Part shown: positions 36,000 to 46,614 of the stretch, one piece after another
Layout of the letters: every line of letters begins with the position of its first letter
Position numbering within the stretch: the first letter of the stretch is position 1
Assembly (NCBI GenBank): GCA_038503035.1
Contig: JAVSML010019048.1
Span: 88,798-152,797, forward strand
From: Crocodylus rhombifer
Taxonomy: Eukaryota > Chordata > Crocodylia > Crocodylidae
DNA: 64,000 nucleotides
Direction: 5' to 3'
The notes under the pieces: generated by a model
Database searches by the model: none
What the model saw: the letters and a program-made list of their open reading frames with translations, nothing else
Told to the model about the DNA's origin: nothing
Program-made: the position numbers and the translations under genes

Positions 36000-36699
36000 A
36001 TGCCTGGCATGGTTATAGTGACACAAGATCAATATTCAGACCAGGCCTCAGCTGTACTCTATACCTTTAAGTATTTATTTATTCAAAACATTCCCTCTTT
36101 TTTTTTTATTTGGTCAGACCCATTTGCTGAATTCATCCTGAAATCACAACCAGATTTAGTCTTTCCTACCCTCCAGACTCCATCTATTAAAAATATACTT
36201 TTCGTCAAACACATTTGGCTAGCTCACCTCACAAATATGTGTGAGTTGGCCTGCACTAGGTGAAGCTCTGACCCTTATGTCATGCTTGTGGTTAGATTGG
36301 CATTTTCTGTCAGCAGCTATACTGTCATTGACAGTTGCTGTACTCACAGGTTCACCTCCTTCTTCCCATCTCTCAAGAAGCGCTATATGACCTTCCCCAC
36401 ATAGACTATCCACAGGGTCTCTTCCCATTCTCTTTCAAATGCCCTGTTCAGAGTGATGGGGCCATGGTGTATGAGGGTATCAGGCCTCTAGCATGTAGGA
36501 ACCTCTGTCCCTGCAAATTCTGTACCTCTGGCTATTCTGGGATGCAAGGAATTCTGCTGTACTGTGTGCTCATATAAATAATATCTACTACTTCCAAAGC
36601 TAGACATGGCTCCTGAATCAATTATTTTGTCCCATGAAGTTACATGGCCAGGTTTTCAATCATGCTTAGAAAACTGAAGCTTCTCATGTAAATCATGGA
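36000..36699. other. Unique sequence, no gene recognised
   Basis: No feature is supported here. Confidence 0.4.
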
Positions 36700-36860
36700 A
36701 GTCACTAAAAGCAGTCAAGTGGAGGCAATCAGCTTCAGTGGGCTAGGCCCTAGCCTGGAGACCTCGATTCTAGTCCTGACTCAGCCACTGACCTGCTGGG
36801 TAGACCTATTCCTATTTCTGCTTTCTCCCTCCCACCCTCTGCAGCTCTGCTATGTGTAGA
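36700..36860 (+). repeat. MIR/CORE-type SINE, 5' half (split by CR1-A)
   Basis: The words GGGCTAGGCCCTAG, CCTGGAGACCTCGATTCTAGTCCTG, CTCAGCCACTGACCTGCTGGGTAGACC and GTAGAC follow the MIR-like core order (ctggaactcctgggttctaatcctg, ctctgccac, tgtgtgacc). The element stops where CR1-A starts, and its missing 3' part appears just after CR1-A. Confidence 0.6.
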
Positions 36861-39062
36861 CAGCAACACAGAAGTCCTTGACTTTAGGAAGGCTGACTTT
36901 AACAAGCTCAGGAGGCTTGTTACTGAGGCCCTAAGGGACCATGACCCCAGGGAGAGGGGAGTTCAAGAAGAACGGTTGCTCCTCAAGGGAGCAATTCTCA
37001 ATGCACAAGCTAAGTCTATTCCATCTCGGAGGAAAGGCAGCAAGAGGACACAGCAGCCCCCCTGGCTCTCCAGGGACCTAGCAGACCTCCAGAGGCTAAA
37101 AAGAAAGGCCTACAAAGGATGGAGGACGGGATTCACCTCCAAGGAGGATTATTCTGCACTGGTCTGGTCCTGCAGGGAGCAAACCAGGAAAGCCAAGGCT
37201 GCAACTGAACTCCAACTAGCTTTGAGCATCAAGGACAATAAAAAGTCCTTTTTCAGATATGTGGGGAGCCGGGGGAAAAGCAAAGGCAACATTGGTGAAC
37301 AGCTGTCAGTTGCCCCTGCTGAACCAGACGGGGCCACTGACAACTGATGCCCAGGAAAAGGCCAACCCATTAAATGGGTACTTTGCATCAGTCTTTCGTC
37401 AGTCTCATGGGAAGCCCATGCCCGCTACAGGACAGGGAGGTCCAAGTGAGGGAGATCGCCTGCCCTCCAATAATGCTGACCTTGTGAAGGAACACCTTAA
37501 GAAGCTGGATACCTTCAAGTCAGCCAGCCCTGACAGTCTACACCCCAGGGTACTCAAGAAGCTGGCGAGCATTATAGCCCAGCCTCTGGCACTGATCTTT
37601 GAGAACTCCTGGCACTCTGGTGTAGTGCCTGAAGACTGGAAGAAGGCCAGTGTGGTGCTGATCTTCAAGAAAGGGAGGAAAGTGGATCCGGCTAACTATA
37701 GGCCTATCAGCCTGACTTCTATCCCGGGGAAGATCTTAGAAAAGTTTATTAAAGAGGTCATCCTTAATGGACTGGGCAACACCAACATCCTAAGGGATAG
37801 CCAGCACTGGTTTGTTGTGGGTAGGTCTTGCTTGACCAATCTCATTTCCTTCTAAGACCAGGTGACCTATCACCTGGACAAGGGGGAAGAGATTAATGTT
37901 ATATAGCTTGACTTAAAAAAAGCCTTTGATCTGGTATCCCATGACCACCTCTTGGCAAAACTGGATAATTGTGGCCTTGGGTCCACCACGATCCACTTGC
38001 TGGAAAATTGGCACCATGGTTGGACCTAGAGGGTAGTAATTGATGGAAGTCACTCATCATGGTGTCCTGTGACCAGTGGGGTCCCCCGAGGCTCTGTCCT
38101 CGGACCCATATTGTTCAACATCTTCATTAATGATGCGGACATTGGAGTCAGGAGTGGACTGGCCAAGTTTGCCGACGACACCAAACTTTGAGGCAAAGCA
38201 TCCACGCCAGAAGACAGGCGGGTGATCCAGACTGACCTGGACAGGCTCAGCAAATGGGCGGATGAGAACCTGATGGTGTTTAACACTGAAAAATGCAAGG
38301 TTCTCCACCTTGGGAGGAAAAATCTGCAGCATCTTTATAAGCTCAGCAGTGGTACGCTGGCTAGCACTACGGAAGAACGAGACCTGGGACACTGACCACA
38401 AGATGAACATGAGCCTGCAATGCAATGCTGCAGCTAGTAAAGCGACCAAAATGCTGGCTTGCATCCACAGATGCTTCTCAATCAAATCCCAGGACGACAT
38501 TCTCTCCTTGTACTCAGGCTTGGTGAGGCCGCAGCTGGAGTACTGCGTCCAGTTTTGGGCTCCACAATTCAAAAAGGATGTGGAGAAGCTTGAGAGGGTG
38601 CAGAGAAGAGCCACGCGCATGATCAGAGGTCAAGAAAACAGACCTTACAATGACAGGCTGAGAGCTATGGGGCTCTTTAGCCTGGAAAAGTGCAGGCTCA
38701 GGGGTGATCTGACGGCCACCTATAAGTTTATCAGGGGTGACCACCAGGATCTGGGGGAACGTTTGTTCACCAGAGCGCCCCAAGGGATGACGAGGTCTAA
38801 CGGTCATAAACTACTACAAGACCGTTTCAGGCTGGACGTAAGGAAGAATTTCTTTACTGTCCGAGCCCCCAAGTTCTGGAATAGCCTCCCATCGGAGGTG
38901 GTTTAGGCACCTACACTGAACACCTTCGAGAGCAAATCGGATGCTTATCTTGCTGGGATCCTATGACCCCAGCTGATTTCCTGCCCTTTGCGGGGGGGGC
39001 TAGACTCTGATCTTCCGAGGTCCCTTCCAGCCCTAACGTTTATGAAATCTATGAAATCTATA
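36861..39062 (+). mobile_element. CR1 LINE copy A, 5'-truncated
   Basis: A 2.2-kb plus-strand CR1 copy. It starts in ORF2 between endonuclease and reverse transcriptase (EVLDFRKADF-like linker), covers the whole reverse transcriptase and C-terminal part, and ends with the 3' region and the tandem ATGAAATCTATGAAATCTA. Relatedness to copy D is obvious block by block. Truncation at the 5' side is the usual outcome of target-primed reverse transcription. No clear target duplication is visible, which is common for CR1. Confidence 0.9.
36862..38906 (+). pseudogene. CR1 ORF2 remnant (reverse transcriptase), copy A
   Basis: The CR1 ORF2 protein nicks target DNA and copies its own RNA. Here only its second half remains. 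The linker to about 37,347 ends in a stop after a frameshift. The palm domain restarts in another frame at about 37,259 (VPEDWKKASVVLIFKKGRK, then NYRPISLTSIPGK), hits a stop near 37,855, and continues in broken frames. The catalytic FADDTKL motif at about 38,166-38,190 still has both Asp residues but is followed at once by a stop. The C-terminal part (ALVRPQLEYC-like, ERVQRRATRMI) is open from 38,310 to 38,906. Several breaks mean no functional enzyme. Confidence 0.88.
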
Positions 39063-39155
39063 CTGAAGGTAGATGGGGGACCTCATTACATGTGTACAGC
39101 CCCAAGCAGTGAGGCACTGACCTCAGTGGGGGCCCTTTACATGCTTGTGTGATAT
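39063..39155 (+). repeat. MIR/CORE-type SINE, 3' half (split by CR1-A)
   Basis: GATGGGGGACCTCATTACATGTGTACAGCCCC, GAGGCACTGACCTCAGTGGGGGCC and CATGCTTGTGT continue the SINE interrupted at 36,860. In family members elsewhere 'gcagggac…tgtgtgtacagc…caatggggccctgacctcagttggggcct' forms the 3' half. CR1-A therefore landed inside a pre-existing SINE. Confidence 0.6.
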
Positions 39156-39733
39156 CAACAATTAACAAATACACAGTAAAGAAAAAGGAATTATACCAAA
39201 TGCTTCACACAGATCATCCCAAGTCCAGAGACTTCAGGAGCTGGAGGACTCGCAGTTAAGGAGACTCACTGGCTCCGGACCATCATAGTAGGTGCACTGC
39301 TGTGGTCACTGAGTGGTGTCCAGCTCATAACCTCATAAGTGAGAGTGGTTCTGCGTGAACCCTTTGCGAAAGATTTGCAGCACCTGAAAGACACACAGTT
39401 CTGAGATTCCCTCTAACAAAACGTGCTGCGCGAGAGACAAAGGGACAGACTGCGGCTTGCACCCCATGCACGCAAAATGGAGGAACAGCTCTGTTCGTGA
39501 CTTGGGTTACTCAGACCATGTATGCAGGCGGGCAGCTCTACATACACCCCACCTGGCTGCCCAATCTCACCTTACAGCAAAGAGATACAGGTACAGCTGG
39601 GGGCTCGGCTCCACCTTGCTGGACCGTGCATCTGACCCAGATGCAGACTGAGGGTCAATTTAGTGCTGGAAAAGACCAGCAACAAATATGTATCCCTTGA
39701 GCATGGAGGAGACTGACTGAAGACACAGCCAGT
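39156..39733. other. Unique sequence, no gene recognised
   Basis: No feature is supported here. Confidence 0.4.
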
Positions 39734-39788
39734 CAGAATCACGGAAAATTAGGGTTGGGCGGGACCTCAAGAGATCATTTTTAGTCCG
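39734..39788 (-). mobile_element. CR1 3' terminus, antisense
   Basis: CAGAATCACGGAAAATTAGGGTTGGGCGGGACCTCAAGAGATCA-like sequence is the reverse complement of a CR1 tail ('tgatctcttgaggtccc…ccaaccctaat…gattctg'). Only about 55 bases remain. Confidence 0.65.
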
Positions 39789-39904
39789 GTGTTTCTTAAC
39801 CTGTGTCACAACGCAAAGTGTGTAGTAAGAATATATATGGGTCAACAAATTAAAAATGGATTCTTCTTTAAAGGAGAAAAACGCGGCAAACTTGCCTTAG
39901 CCTT

Positions 39905-40530
39905 GCTGACTGCCAAAGAGCCAACCTACAAGGGTCTGCGCATGCGCACCCGTTTCCACCTCCCTCCAGCCCGTCGGTACATAGGGACATGCGCAGTTCC
40001 CAGGCAAACCTACGCGGTGCTGCGCACGCGCGGCTTAGGAGGGGTTGGGCTCTGTCCTGGCGGTCACTGCGCGTGTGCAGTCGTTTACTGCCTGCTTTCT
40101 CCGCCAAACTGGCGCTGTACTGCGCATGCGAGGTATGGAACGAGGAGGGGGTGGGGAAAGGGGATGAAAGGCATGCGCCCTTTTCTGCTGGCACTGCGCA
40201 TGTGCGGTCGGTCCCCCCCGCCCACCCTTTCCGCTTCTCCAGCCGTACGGCAGGACATGCGCACTTCCCTGCCCAATCGGTGCCGGACATGCGTGACCTT
40301 GAGTTAGGGGCGGTACGCCCTAACCTCCTCCCGGCTCTGCACTACGCATGGGCTGCAGGACAAGCGCCACATCCCTGACCACTAGGGCGGTTGCGCATCC
40401 GGCTCCGCTCCACCTCGCCCTAGTGCGCATGCGCTGCCGGGGGCGGTGCCGCGCATTTAGAGTCGATCCTTTGCGCCGGTGGCTACTGAGCATGTGTCCT
40501 TGTCGCCCGGGAAAGTAAGGAGCGATTGTC
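39905..40530. promoter_or_regulatory. CpG island with a cluster of NRF1-like sites
   Basis: This GC- and CpG-rich block contains about ten palindromic words close to the NRF1 site TGCGCATGCGCA. Full or near-full matches lie at 39,937-39,948, 40,021-40,032, 40,068-40,079, 40,121-40,130, 40,195-40,206 and 40,424-40,435. Shorter CATGCGC words lie near 39,988, 40,172, 40,256 and 40,288. NRF1 sites at this density are a known feature of TATA-less housekeeping promoters. Long frames on both strands come from the GC content. Whether it is a live promoter or the leftover of a GC-rich tandem family cannot be read from the sequence. Confidence 0.65.
40491..40514 (+). CDS. Candidate short first exon end (MCPCRPGK) with GTAAGG donor
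   Basis: At the right edge of the CpG island an ATG at 40,491 opens seven codons plus two bases (Met-Cys-Pro-Cys-Arg-Pro-Gly, then AA), immediately followed by GTAAGG at 40,515. Without splicing the frame would end at the TAA inside the donor. A transcript starting in the NRF1-rich island would carry this donor, so it may be the end of a first exon, coding or non-coding. No matching second exon is recognised downstream, where LINE copies dominate. This is a lead only. Confidence 0.15.
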
Positions 40531-40819
40531 ACTACTCTCTCCCTTCAGGAGAGGCGTGTTGCGTTGCAGTCCAGCCCCGTGACAGCCCGGGCCTGCTCTG
40601 GTGCCATGCAAACCTGCACGGCCTGGTCCATGGTAGGGTTGTGGGCGACTAAGTGTGCCCCCTGGCCAGCCTGGGTGTGAAAAGTGTGTGGGCACCCAGC
40701 AGGACTAAAAACAAGCCCTGTCAAAGGGAGGCAAGCTCCCCACGAGCCATTGGCCAGATGTGCCTGGAGAGGAGATGAGCACTGCCAGGTCACTGACTGA
40801 AGACTTGCCACCGATCCAA

Positions 40820-40935
40820 AGCAGCTCAACTAGCATAGTATTGTTGCAGCATCTGAGGTGCTCAGCAGTCATAGATTCAACTCATTGAAAGCAACTCAAC
40901 TAAGCTTGGGTTGTTGCAGCCTCTAAGGTGCCCCA
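40820..40935 (+). repeat. Two-copy tandem duplication, about 67 bp
   Basis: AAAGCAGCTCAACTAGCATAG…TTGTTGCAGCATCTGAGGTGC near 40,818 is repeated with changes near 40,888 (AAAGCAACTCAACTAAGC…GTTGTTGCAGCCTCTAAGGTGC). It is a simple local duplication that has since diverged. Confidence 0.7.
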
Positions 40936-40939
40936 AAGG

Positions 40940-43015
40940 TTGTAGTAGCCTTGGGACTGACTTGACTTGGAAGTCACCTTTCAATTATTCACAAGGCAAA
41001 CGGGGCTTTTCAAGTCTCACACCATAGGCCTCTTCTCAGATCATTTTTGTAGTTCTTCAAATTTTCAACATCCCTTTTGAAATCTAAAGGCTGGAACTGT
41101 ATGCAGCTTTCCAGCATTCATGTCACCAAGGCAGAGACAAAATCACTTTCCTGTCCCTATTCTTGTTGGCCCTAGCTATATAACCAAGGTTTGCATCTAT
41201 TAACCAGTCAGTCATTAGCATTTATGGTCAAATTAGTTACCGTAGCATTACTTCGGCTACCTCCATAGCGGGTGCAGTTACGCCTTCTGACTCTTACATT
41301 TACTTGTACAGTAATATATATATCCATCATGGATTAGGGTGGTTATCATGCTAGTCAGTTGATATACTTGTTTTTCACTGCTACCTTCATCTTGTGATTT
41401 CAGGCTACATTTTAGGCTGTGGGCCTATTAGTGCTTTTCAGTACAGGGCCGTAAGACCTGCTGGTTTACTACTTGTGTTGCATCAAAAACTAGACTAGAA
41501 TTCTACCCACAAAGCGTAGGCCTTGCCTCAAGGCCTCAGCTAAAGTAAAATTGGGTCCATCTCATCAGGAGTTTGGGCTCAAGGATATTCCTTGAGCCAG
41601 GGTTAGCATGCTCTCTAAAGGGGGTACTGCTTGCTTTTTTTACTTGTTCCTTTTGATATAAAAATCACGGTTCGTTTCTTTGGAGGCTCACGAATAATAA
41701 TCCTTCAGGCACACATTGTTAGTAACACAAAAGGTATATTTGCAAATAGGGTCAGAGCGAAGACAAAAGACTACACTCTGCCCGCGGGGACAACTTCTCA
41801 GCAGGCTTTATCCCCTCTCTCTTGAGCACGTGTGCAGAAGCAGGAACTCTTACAACTCATTTCCGGTTCATACAAACATATATGAAATGACGTCACGTCA
41901 TCTGTCGCATGTGCATTATAATTAACTACTTAAGTATGCGGGGCGGATAGGCTTATATGCATTAGCTAATTACGCCTGCTCAGAAAGTACTTTAAGTTAC
42001 CAAAAGTTCAAACCTTCTCTGCCCCAAGGACAGGACCATTAAAAATTGCAATTTACTCTTATCTGCATGAGAACGCTAAGGAGTATATGCTTTACTGTAA
42101 CAAAGAGATAGTAAATTTGCAAAACAAAGAGAGAGTGATACCTTAATACAAAGAGCCCTTAGTAGCTTCTCCTCCAACCTCCTCTTCCCACCAGGGAGAG
42201 CTGGCAGCTGTGTTGTTCTAACAACACTATTGATAATGCATTTTCAATAATATTTCTAACACTTTTATAAAACTAGTCAGGATGGATTCCTAACTATCAT
42301 CCAAACTAGGCTGACATTAACCTCACTGATGTCAGTGGTGTCTTTCCCAGAAGAGCTTCTTCAGAGAGTTGGGCCTGCTGTTTGACCCTGTGGGTGATGT
42401 GGGCTGGAAAGATGCAAGCACACCATAGTGAATCATTCCAGGCAGGAAGACTGGTGAAAACAATTACTACATGCACATCGCAGTGAGTGTAGCAGGCAAC
42501 TAAAATCTAATAACATGGTTGGATGCATATCCCCATGCCAACTGATGTCCCCTCCTGCTAGCTATGTGAGAGGCACCTTGCCTTTGGAGCCTCTTCTGAA
42601 GTTAGGGGAGGTGCTCCGCACGTCCCAGGATGTCCTTTCTTTGAAAGGGAACTTCTGTATTTGGTGTGGGAGAAAGAAGAGTGGAAAGGCACAAGGCGGC
42701 ACTGCAGTGCAGGAAACTGAAAAGAGTTTGCCAGAGCTTGTCACACACATATCCAGGTTGAGAGACCCATCGAGTGACTAGGTGATGACTGTGGGTTCAA
42801 GGTGCAACGTGTGGGATTCCAGAACTCAGCCAGCACCATGGAGGCTGTCACAGCTATACAGTATCAGCAAAGGCCTTGGTGTCAGTATGATAGAATGGGT
42901 GTACTGCTCAGGCATAAAGAAGGACCTGCCAAAACTGAGTCAATTTAAGCAACCCTGAAACACATTTTCTGCCAGTTTTTGATGATCTTTCTCCTGAGCT
43001 GAATTTCTGTCCCTT
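40940..43015. other. Unique AT-rich sequence, no gene recognised
   Basis: No gene or classified repeat is seen in about 2.1 kb. Frames are short and motif-free. Confidence 0.4.
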
Positions 43016-43019
43016 GTAC

Positions 43020-43170
43020 AATGTGAGCCAATAGATCAGGCACTGGGCAGGAGGCCTAGGTTCTGTACCCCTCCCTGCCACTTATTTGCTGAGTGACCTT
43101 GGACAAAACACATCCCTTTCCCATCTCTTTGTCATGTTTAGACTGTAAGCTCTTTGGGGTAGGAACTCTT
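43020..43170 (+). repeat. MIR/CORE-type SINE
   Basis: The order is: AGATCAGGCACTGGGCAGGAGGCCTAGGTTCTGT, CCTGCCACTTATTTGCTGAGTGACCTTGGACAAA, and a TTTAGACTGTAAGCTCTTTGGGGTAGGAACTC tail. This is the complete head-core-tail plan of a MIR-like SINE. It is the best-preserved SINE of the window. Confidence 0.8.
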
Positions 43171-43231
43171 TAATCATGTGTCTAGAAAGCAGAATGGGGC
43201 TTTAATCATGTGTTTAGACAGCAGAATGGGG
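43168..43231 (+). repeat. 32-bp tandem duplication at SINE end
   Basis: CTTTAATCATGTGTCTAGAA… (43,168-43,199) is followed directly by CTTTAATCATGTGTTTAGAC… (43,200-43,231), both ending in GCAGAATGGGG-type words. The copies differ at only a couple of positions, so the duplication is younger than the SINE it adjoins. Confidence 0.85.
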
Positions 43232-45715
43232 CTTCAATTCAGAATAGATATCCAAGACTCCTTATTACCCCAAACCTCTTCTCCTTCCACCTATCCAAGC
43301 TTGATTTAAGTTGGAAGCAGTGGGGCTCATCTGTTTCACACTGGTGTGAGTCAGGAATTGCAATGGGAGCATCCAAATCACTCTGGATTTCAGTGCAGCC
43401 CCCACTGTAAAAGTTTAACAGCAACAGAACAAACTCATTTCCTGCATATGCCTCTGAACAGCTATTCCACACTAATCTACCTCTTGCCTAAACTGTACAA
43501 TAAACATATTTTCATCCCCAGTTCTCCTCTGTCTACTTAGCCAATTCCTCTTGTTTATTAAATGACCTCTATGCAAAGAAGTTCCTCCTTTCAGTTGTTA
43601 CACCTCCCCAAAGTTATTACAGCATGGGAAGCATCTCAAGCCAACATAGCTTTCCCTTAAAACTTTTGCTCCTCTCAGACAAGGTAATGAAAATGCTGAA
43701 TACTAATGACACCAAGCCAACAGCAGCAATAATTGTGCTCTACACCAAGCTTGGTACTTGTTCCAGCTCAGAGGCTTCATTTTATGGCTCTGAATTCTGA
43801 TGAGATACCAGGCTAGAATTTATTTTTTGAATTCTTTGCTGTCCTTGGTTTCATTCACCTCCCATTTAGCACAGGTATGAATTTAGCTACTCCATTGGCA
43901 TCTACAAGCCTATTTTCTGCTACACTGCAATAAGCTGGACTAGCACCCATAAAGTCAAAGGAATTGCTTGGAATTTACCCTAGTGGAGAGGAGAAAAGTT
44001 TGCAGGTTTCCTGCAAATGGTATTGTTATGACAAATGGGAGCCCCATAGAAGCAGAAAGGAGTTTCGTATAGAAAGTCTGAGCTAGATGGATTTAAGTAT
44101 TTTATCCCAGGATGCCACTTTCTCAGATGGTCTGAATTTGGGAATCAAATTCAGGGCGGGGGGAAAAATCATCCATGATCACTGGTTGCAGTTACTTTGG
44201 GTGTAGGCTAATAACTTAGCTTATTCCTCTTTTTCTGAATTGGCTTCTCTGTTGAATCATAGGGGATGGATCTCCTGATGGAAAGAGAATTGAGGTGGCT
44301 CTACACACTGCAGTAAAATTATGCTGAGGATGTGCCCCTTGGACTTTTTTACCATTGATGGTAAATCTATAAGGATCAGTACTTGGATTCAATTTCAGGA
44401 AATGCCTCAAAGTCTGCATGGTTTCCTGAACCTGATCCATACCTCTTTGAATTCCCAAACCCATAGAAGCAGTTGCAATTTAAATGAGGCCAAATTTTAC
44501 TCAAGTATCAAATTCTGTGCTGGTTTAATGTAAATTCAGCAGAAGGATGCAGATTTATATTAGCTAAAAGTCTGTCTCCTTCCAGGTTTTAGGCAGTCTG
44601 AAAAACAGAGAAGTGTAAGTATCACGATAGAGTTTAAGGGCTTGATTATCCATTGTTTGGCCAAACCAAAGGGAGTGCAGAACAACATAAAATGCTACCT
44701 TTCTGAGTTGACAGCACTTCCCAGGCAAGAGGCACAAGCCTGCAGAAAAAGAGTGTTAATGAAGCAGCTCATATGCAAGGCATCCTTAATTCAGATTCTT
44801 CAGCTGTGCCAATAAGGGGCTAATATAAAACTCTGTCATTATAGAATTCAAATCAAAGACTTCAGAACACCAGATTTCCCTGTGCTGGGATTCTGCAGTG
44901 AATCTATCACAACTTTTTCTTGCAAATGAGAGCTCAAGAAGACTTGCAAACAATTATTATGTTCAAGTCTTCTCATATGCATTTCATAGCATTTTAATGT
45001 ACCTTGTCAGCCTGTATAATTTTTTCAGAGAATTATAAGGATAACAGCTTAACAGACTGCTGAGATATGTTCATTTTATTGTACTCCCACTGACTTCTTC
45101 TTGGCTGGAGGCTTTCACTGTTTCAGGGAAGGCAGTTCCTGGATTGGTCATCATTTGGAATTGAAATGAGCAACAGGATTTCGATCACTGATTTGGTTAT
45201 TTGAGGCCTGCTTTTGGCATGTCCAAAGGCAATTGGAATTCACTGAAAAAAGGGAGTAAATTAGGATACATCCACATGGATTTTCATGATGTTCCCGTGG
45301 CTGTTGAAAAGAAGGAAAAAGTGTGGAAATGACAGTTTATAAGAGATTTCAGCTCAGAAAGGGTCAGTGGTAGAGCTAACACCATGCAAAGCTCAGTATA
45401 TTTTTGCTTTTAAAGGGTCCTGCTAGTTGTCCTCAGTTCTGTCTGCAAGCCTTGAATTTTCATCTGCATTTGAGAAAGTCCAAAAACTCAAAGCAAAATG
45501 CAGCCAAAACAGATGGGAGGAAGATAGGAGTATTTTACTCACCTCAGTCTTTCCTGGGGAATTTGTGAGAGTCCCCATTTAAAAATGAGGTTTGGGAAGG
45601 GAATGCAAAGTGTTTGAGTAAACAATAGGATGGAAGGTGTAACAAGTAGAACTAAAAGGAGAATCGCATTAAATCTTCCCACACAACCAGGGCCAGGTTC
45701 CCTGCTGCTATTAAT
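43232..45715. other. Unique sequence, no gene recognised
   Basis: No gene is recognised. A decayed upstream part of CR1-B may begin as early as about 45,510 (a TTTTACTCACCTCAGTCTTTCCTGGGG word), but that is not certain. Confidence 0.4.
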
Positions 45716-45719
45716 TGGT

Positions 45720-46614
45720 ATAATTAAGCCAGTTAGTCTCAACTCTGCCCTTGGGAAGACCTTTGAAAAAATTATTAAGGATCATGTTTGTGGGAGTCCA
45801 GTGGGAAAAACAATGCTGCAGGGCAACCAGCACAGATTCATAGCAGGTAGATGCCTGAATAATCCTGTTTTTTTTATGACCAGGTCACAAAATGTTTAGA
45901 TGCAGGAATCAAGGTAGATGTCATCTGCTTGGATTTTAAGAAAGCCTTTGATACGGTATCTCATCTTATTCTCACAGATAAACTGAGGGGTTGTGATGTA
46001 GATAATTACACGGTCAGGTGGGTGGCAAATTGGCTTAGGGGTTGTACCCAGAGAGTAGTGGTGGATGGGCTGGTATCGACCTGCAAAGGTGTGGGCAGTG
46101 GAGTCCCACAGGGCTTGGTCCTTGGACCTGTGCTGTTCAATGTCTTCATCAGTGACTTGGATGAAGGCATGGAAAGCACTCTGTGCAAATTCACTGATGA
46201 TACCAAATTATGTGGTAAAGTTAATGCATTAGAGGGTAGGGAACAAATCCAGGCAGATCTGGACAGGTTGGAAATGTGGGTGGAACAGAAAAGGATGCAG
46301 TTCAACAAGGACAAGTGCAAGGTGCTGCATCTAAGGAGAAGGAATCACCAGCACAGTTACAGACTAGGGGAGGACTTTCTCAGCAGCACATCAGCGGAGG
46401 GATCTTGGAGTCTTCACTGACACCAAGATGAACATGAGTTATCAATGTGATGAAGTGATCAGTAAAGCTAACCCCACTTTATCATGCATTAGCAGGTGCA
46501 TGAGAAACAGGTCCAGGGAGGTGATACTTCCACTCTATGTGACATTGGTCAGGCCACTAGGAACAATGGCACAAACTGACAAAGAGCAGATTTAGGTTAA
46601 ACATCAGGAAGAAC
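45720..46614 (+). mobile_element. CR1 LINE copy B, left part (split by copy C)
   Basis: This older CR1 carries the reverse transcriptase from the KPVSLNSALGK-like block onward. It is broken off at …AAACATCAGGAAGAAC near 46,614, exactly where copy C begins. An internal deletion joins the GGTCAGGCCAC word near 46,550 to AACAATGGCACAAAC. Its 3' end resumes after copy C at 48,371. Confidence 0.85.
45725..46425 (+). pseudogene. CR1 ORF2 remnant (reverse transcriptase), copy B
   Basis: Reverse-transcriptase blocks lie in order. KPVSLNSALGKTFEKIIKDH and a degenerate RFIAGRCLNN block occupy 45,725-45,880. Motif A CLDFKKAFDTVSH is near 45,925-45,966. The GVPQGLVLGPVLFNVFISDLDE block is near 46,095-46,165, and motif C FTDDTKLC is near 46,189-46,212, with both Asp residues kept. 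Frames change between 45,899 and 45,929, and the last frame ends at 46,420 just after the conserved KCKVLHL block. The copy is inactive, being truncated, frameshifted and interrupted. Confidence 0.88.

Noticed and set aside
39789..40378. Frames of up to 172 codons across the NRF1-rich island.
   Set aside because: Overlapping long frames on both strands in CpG-rich DNA, with Arg/Pro/Ala-rich translations and no domain.
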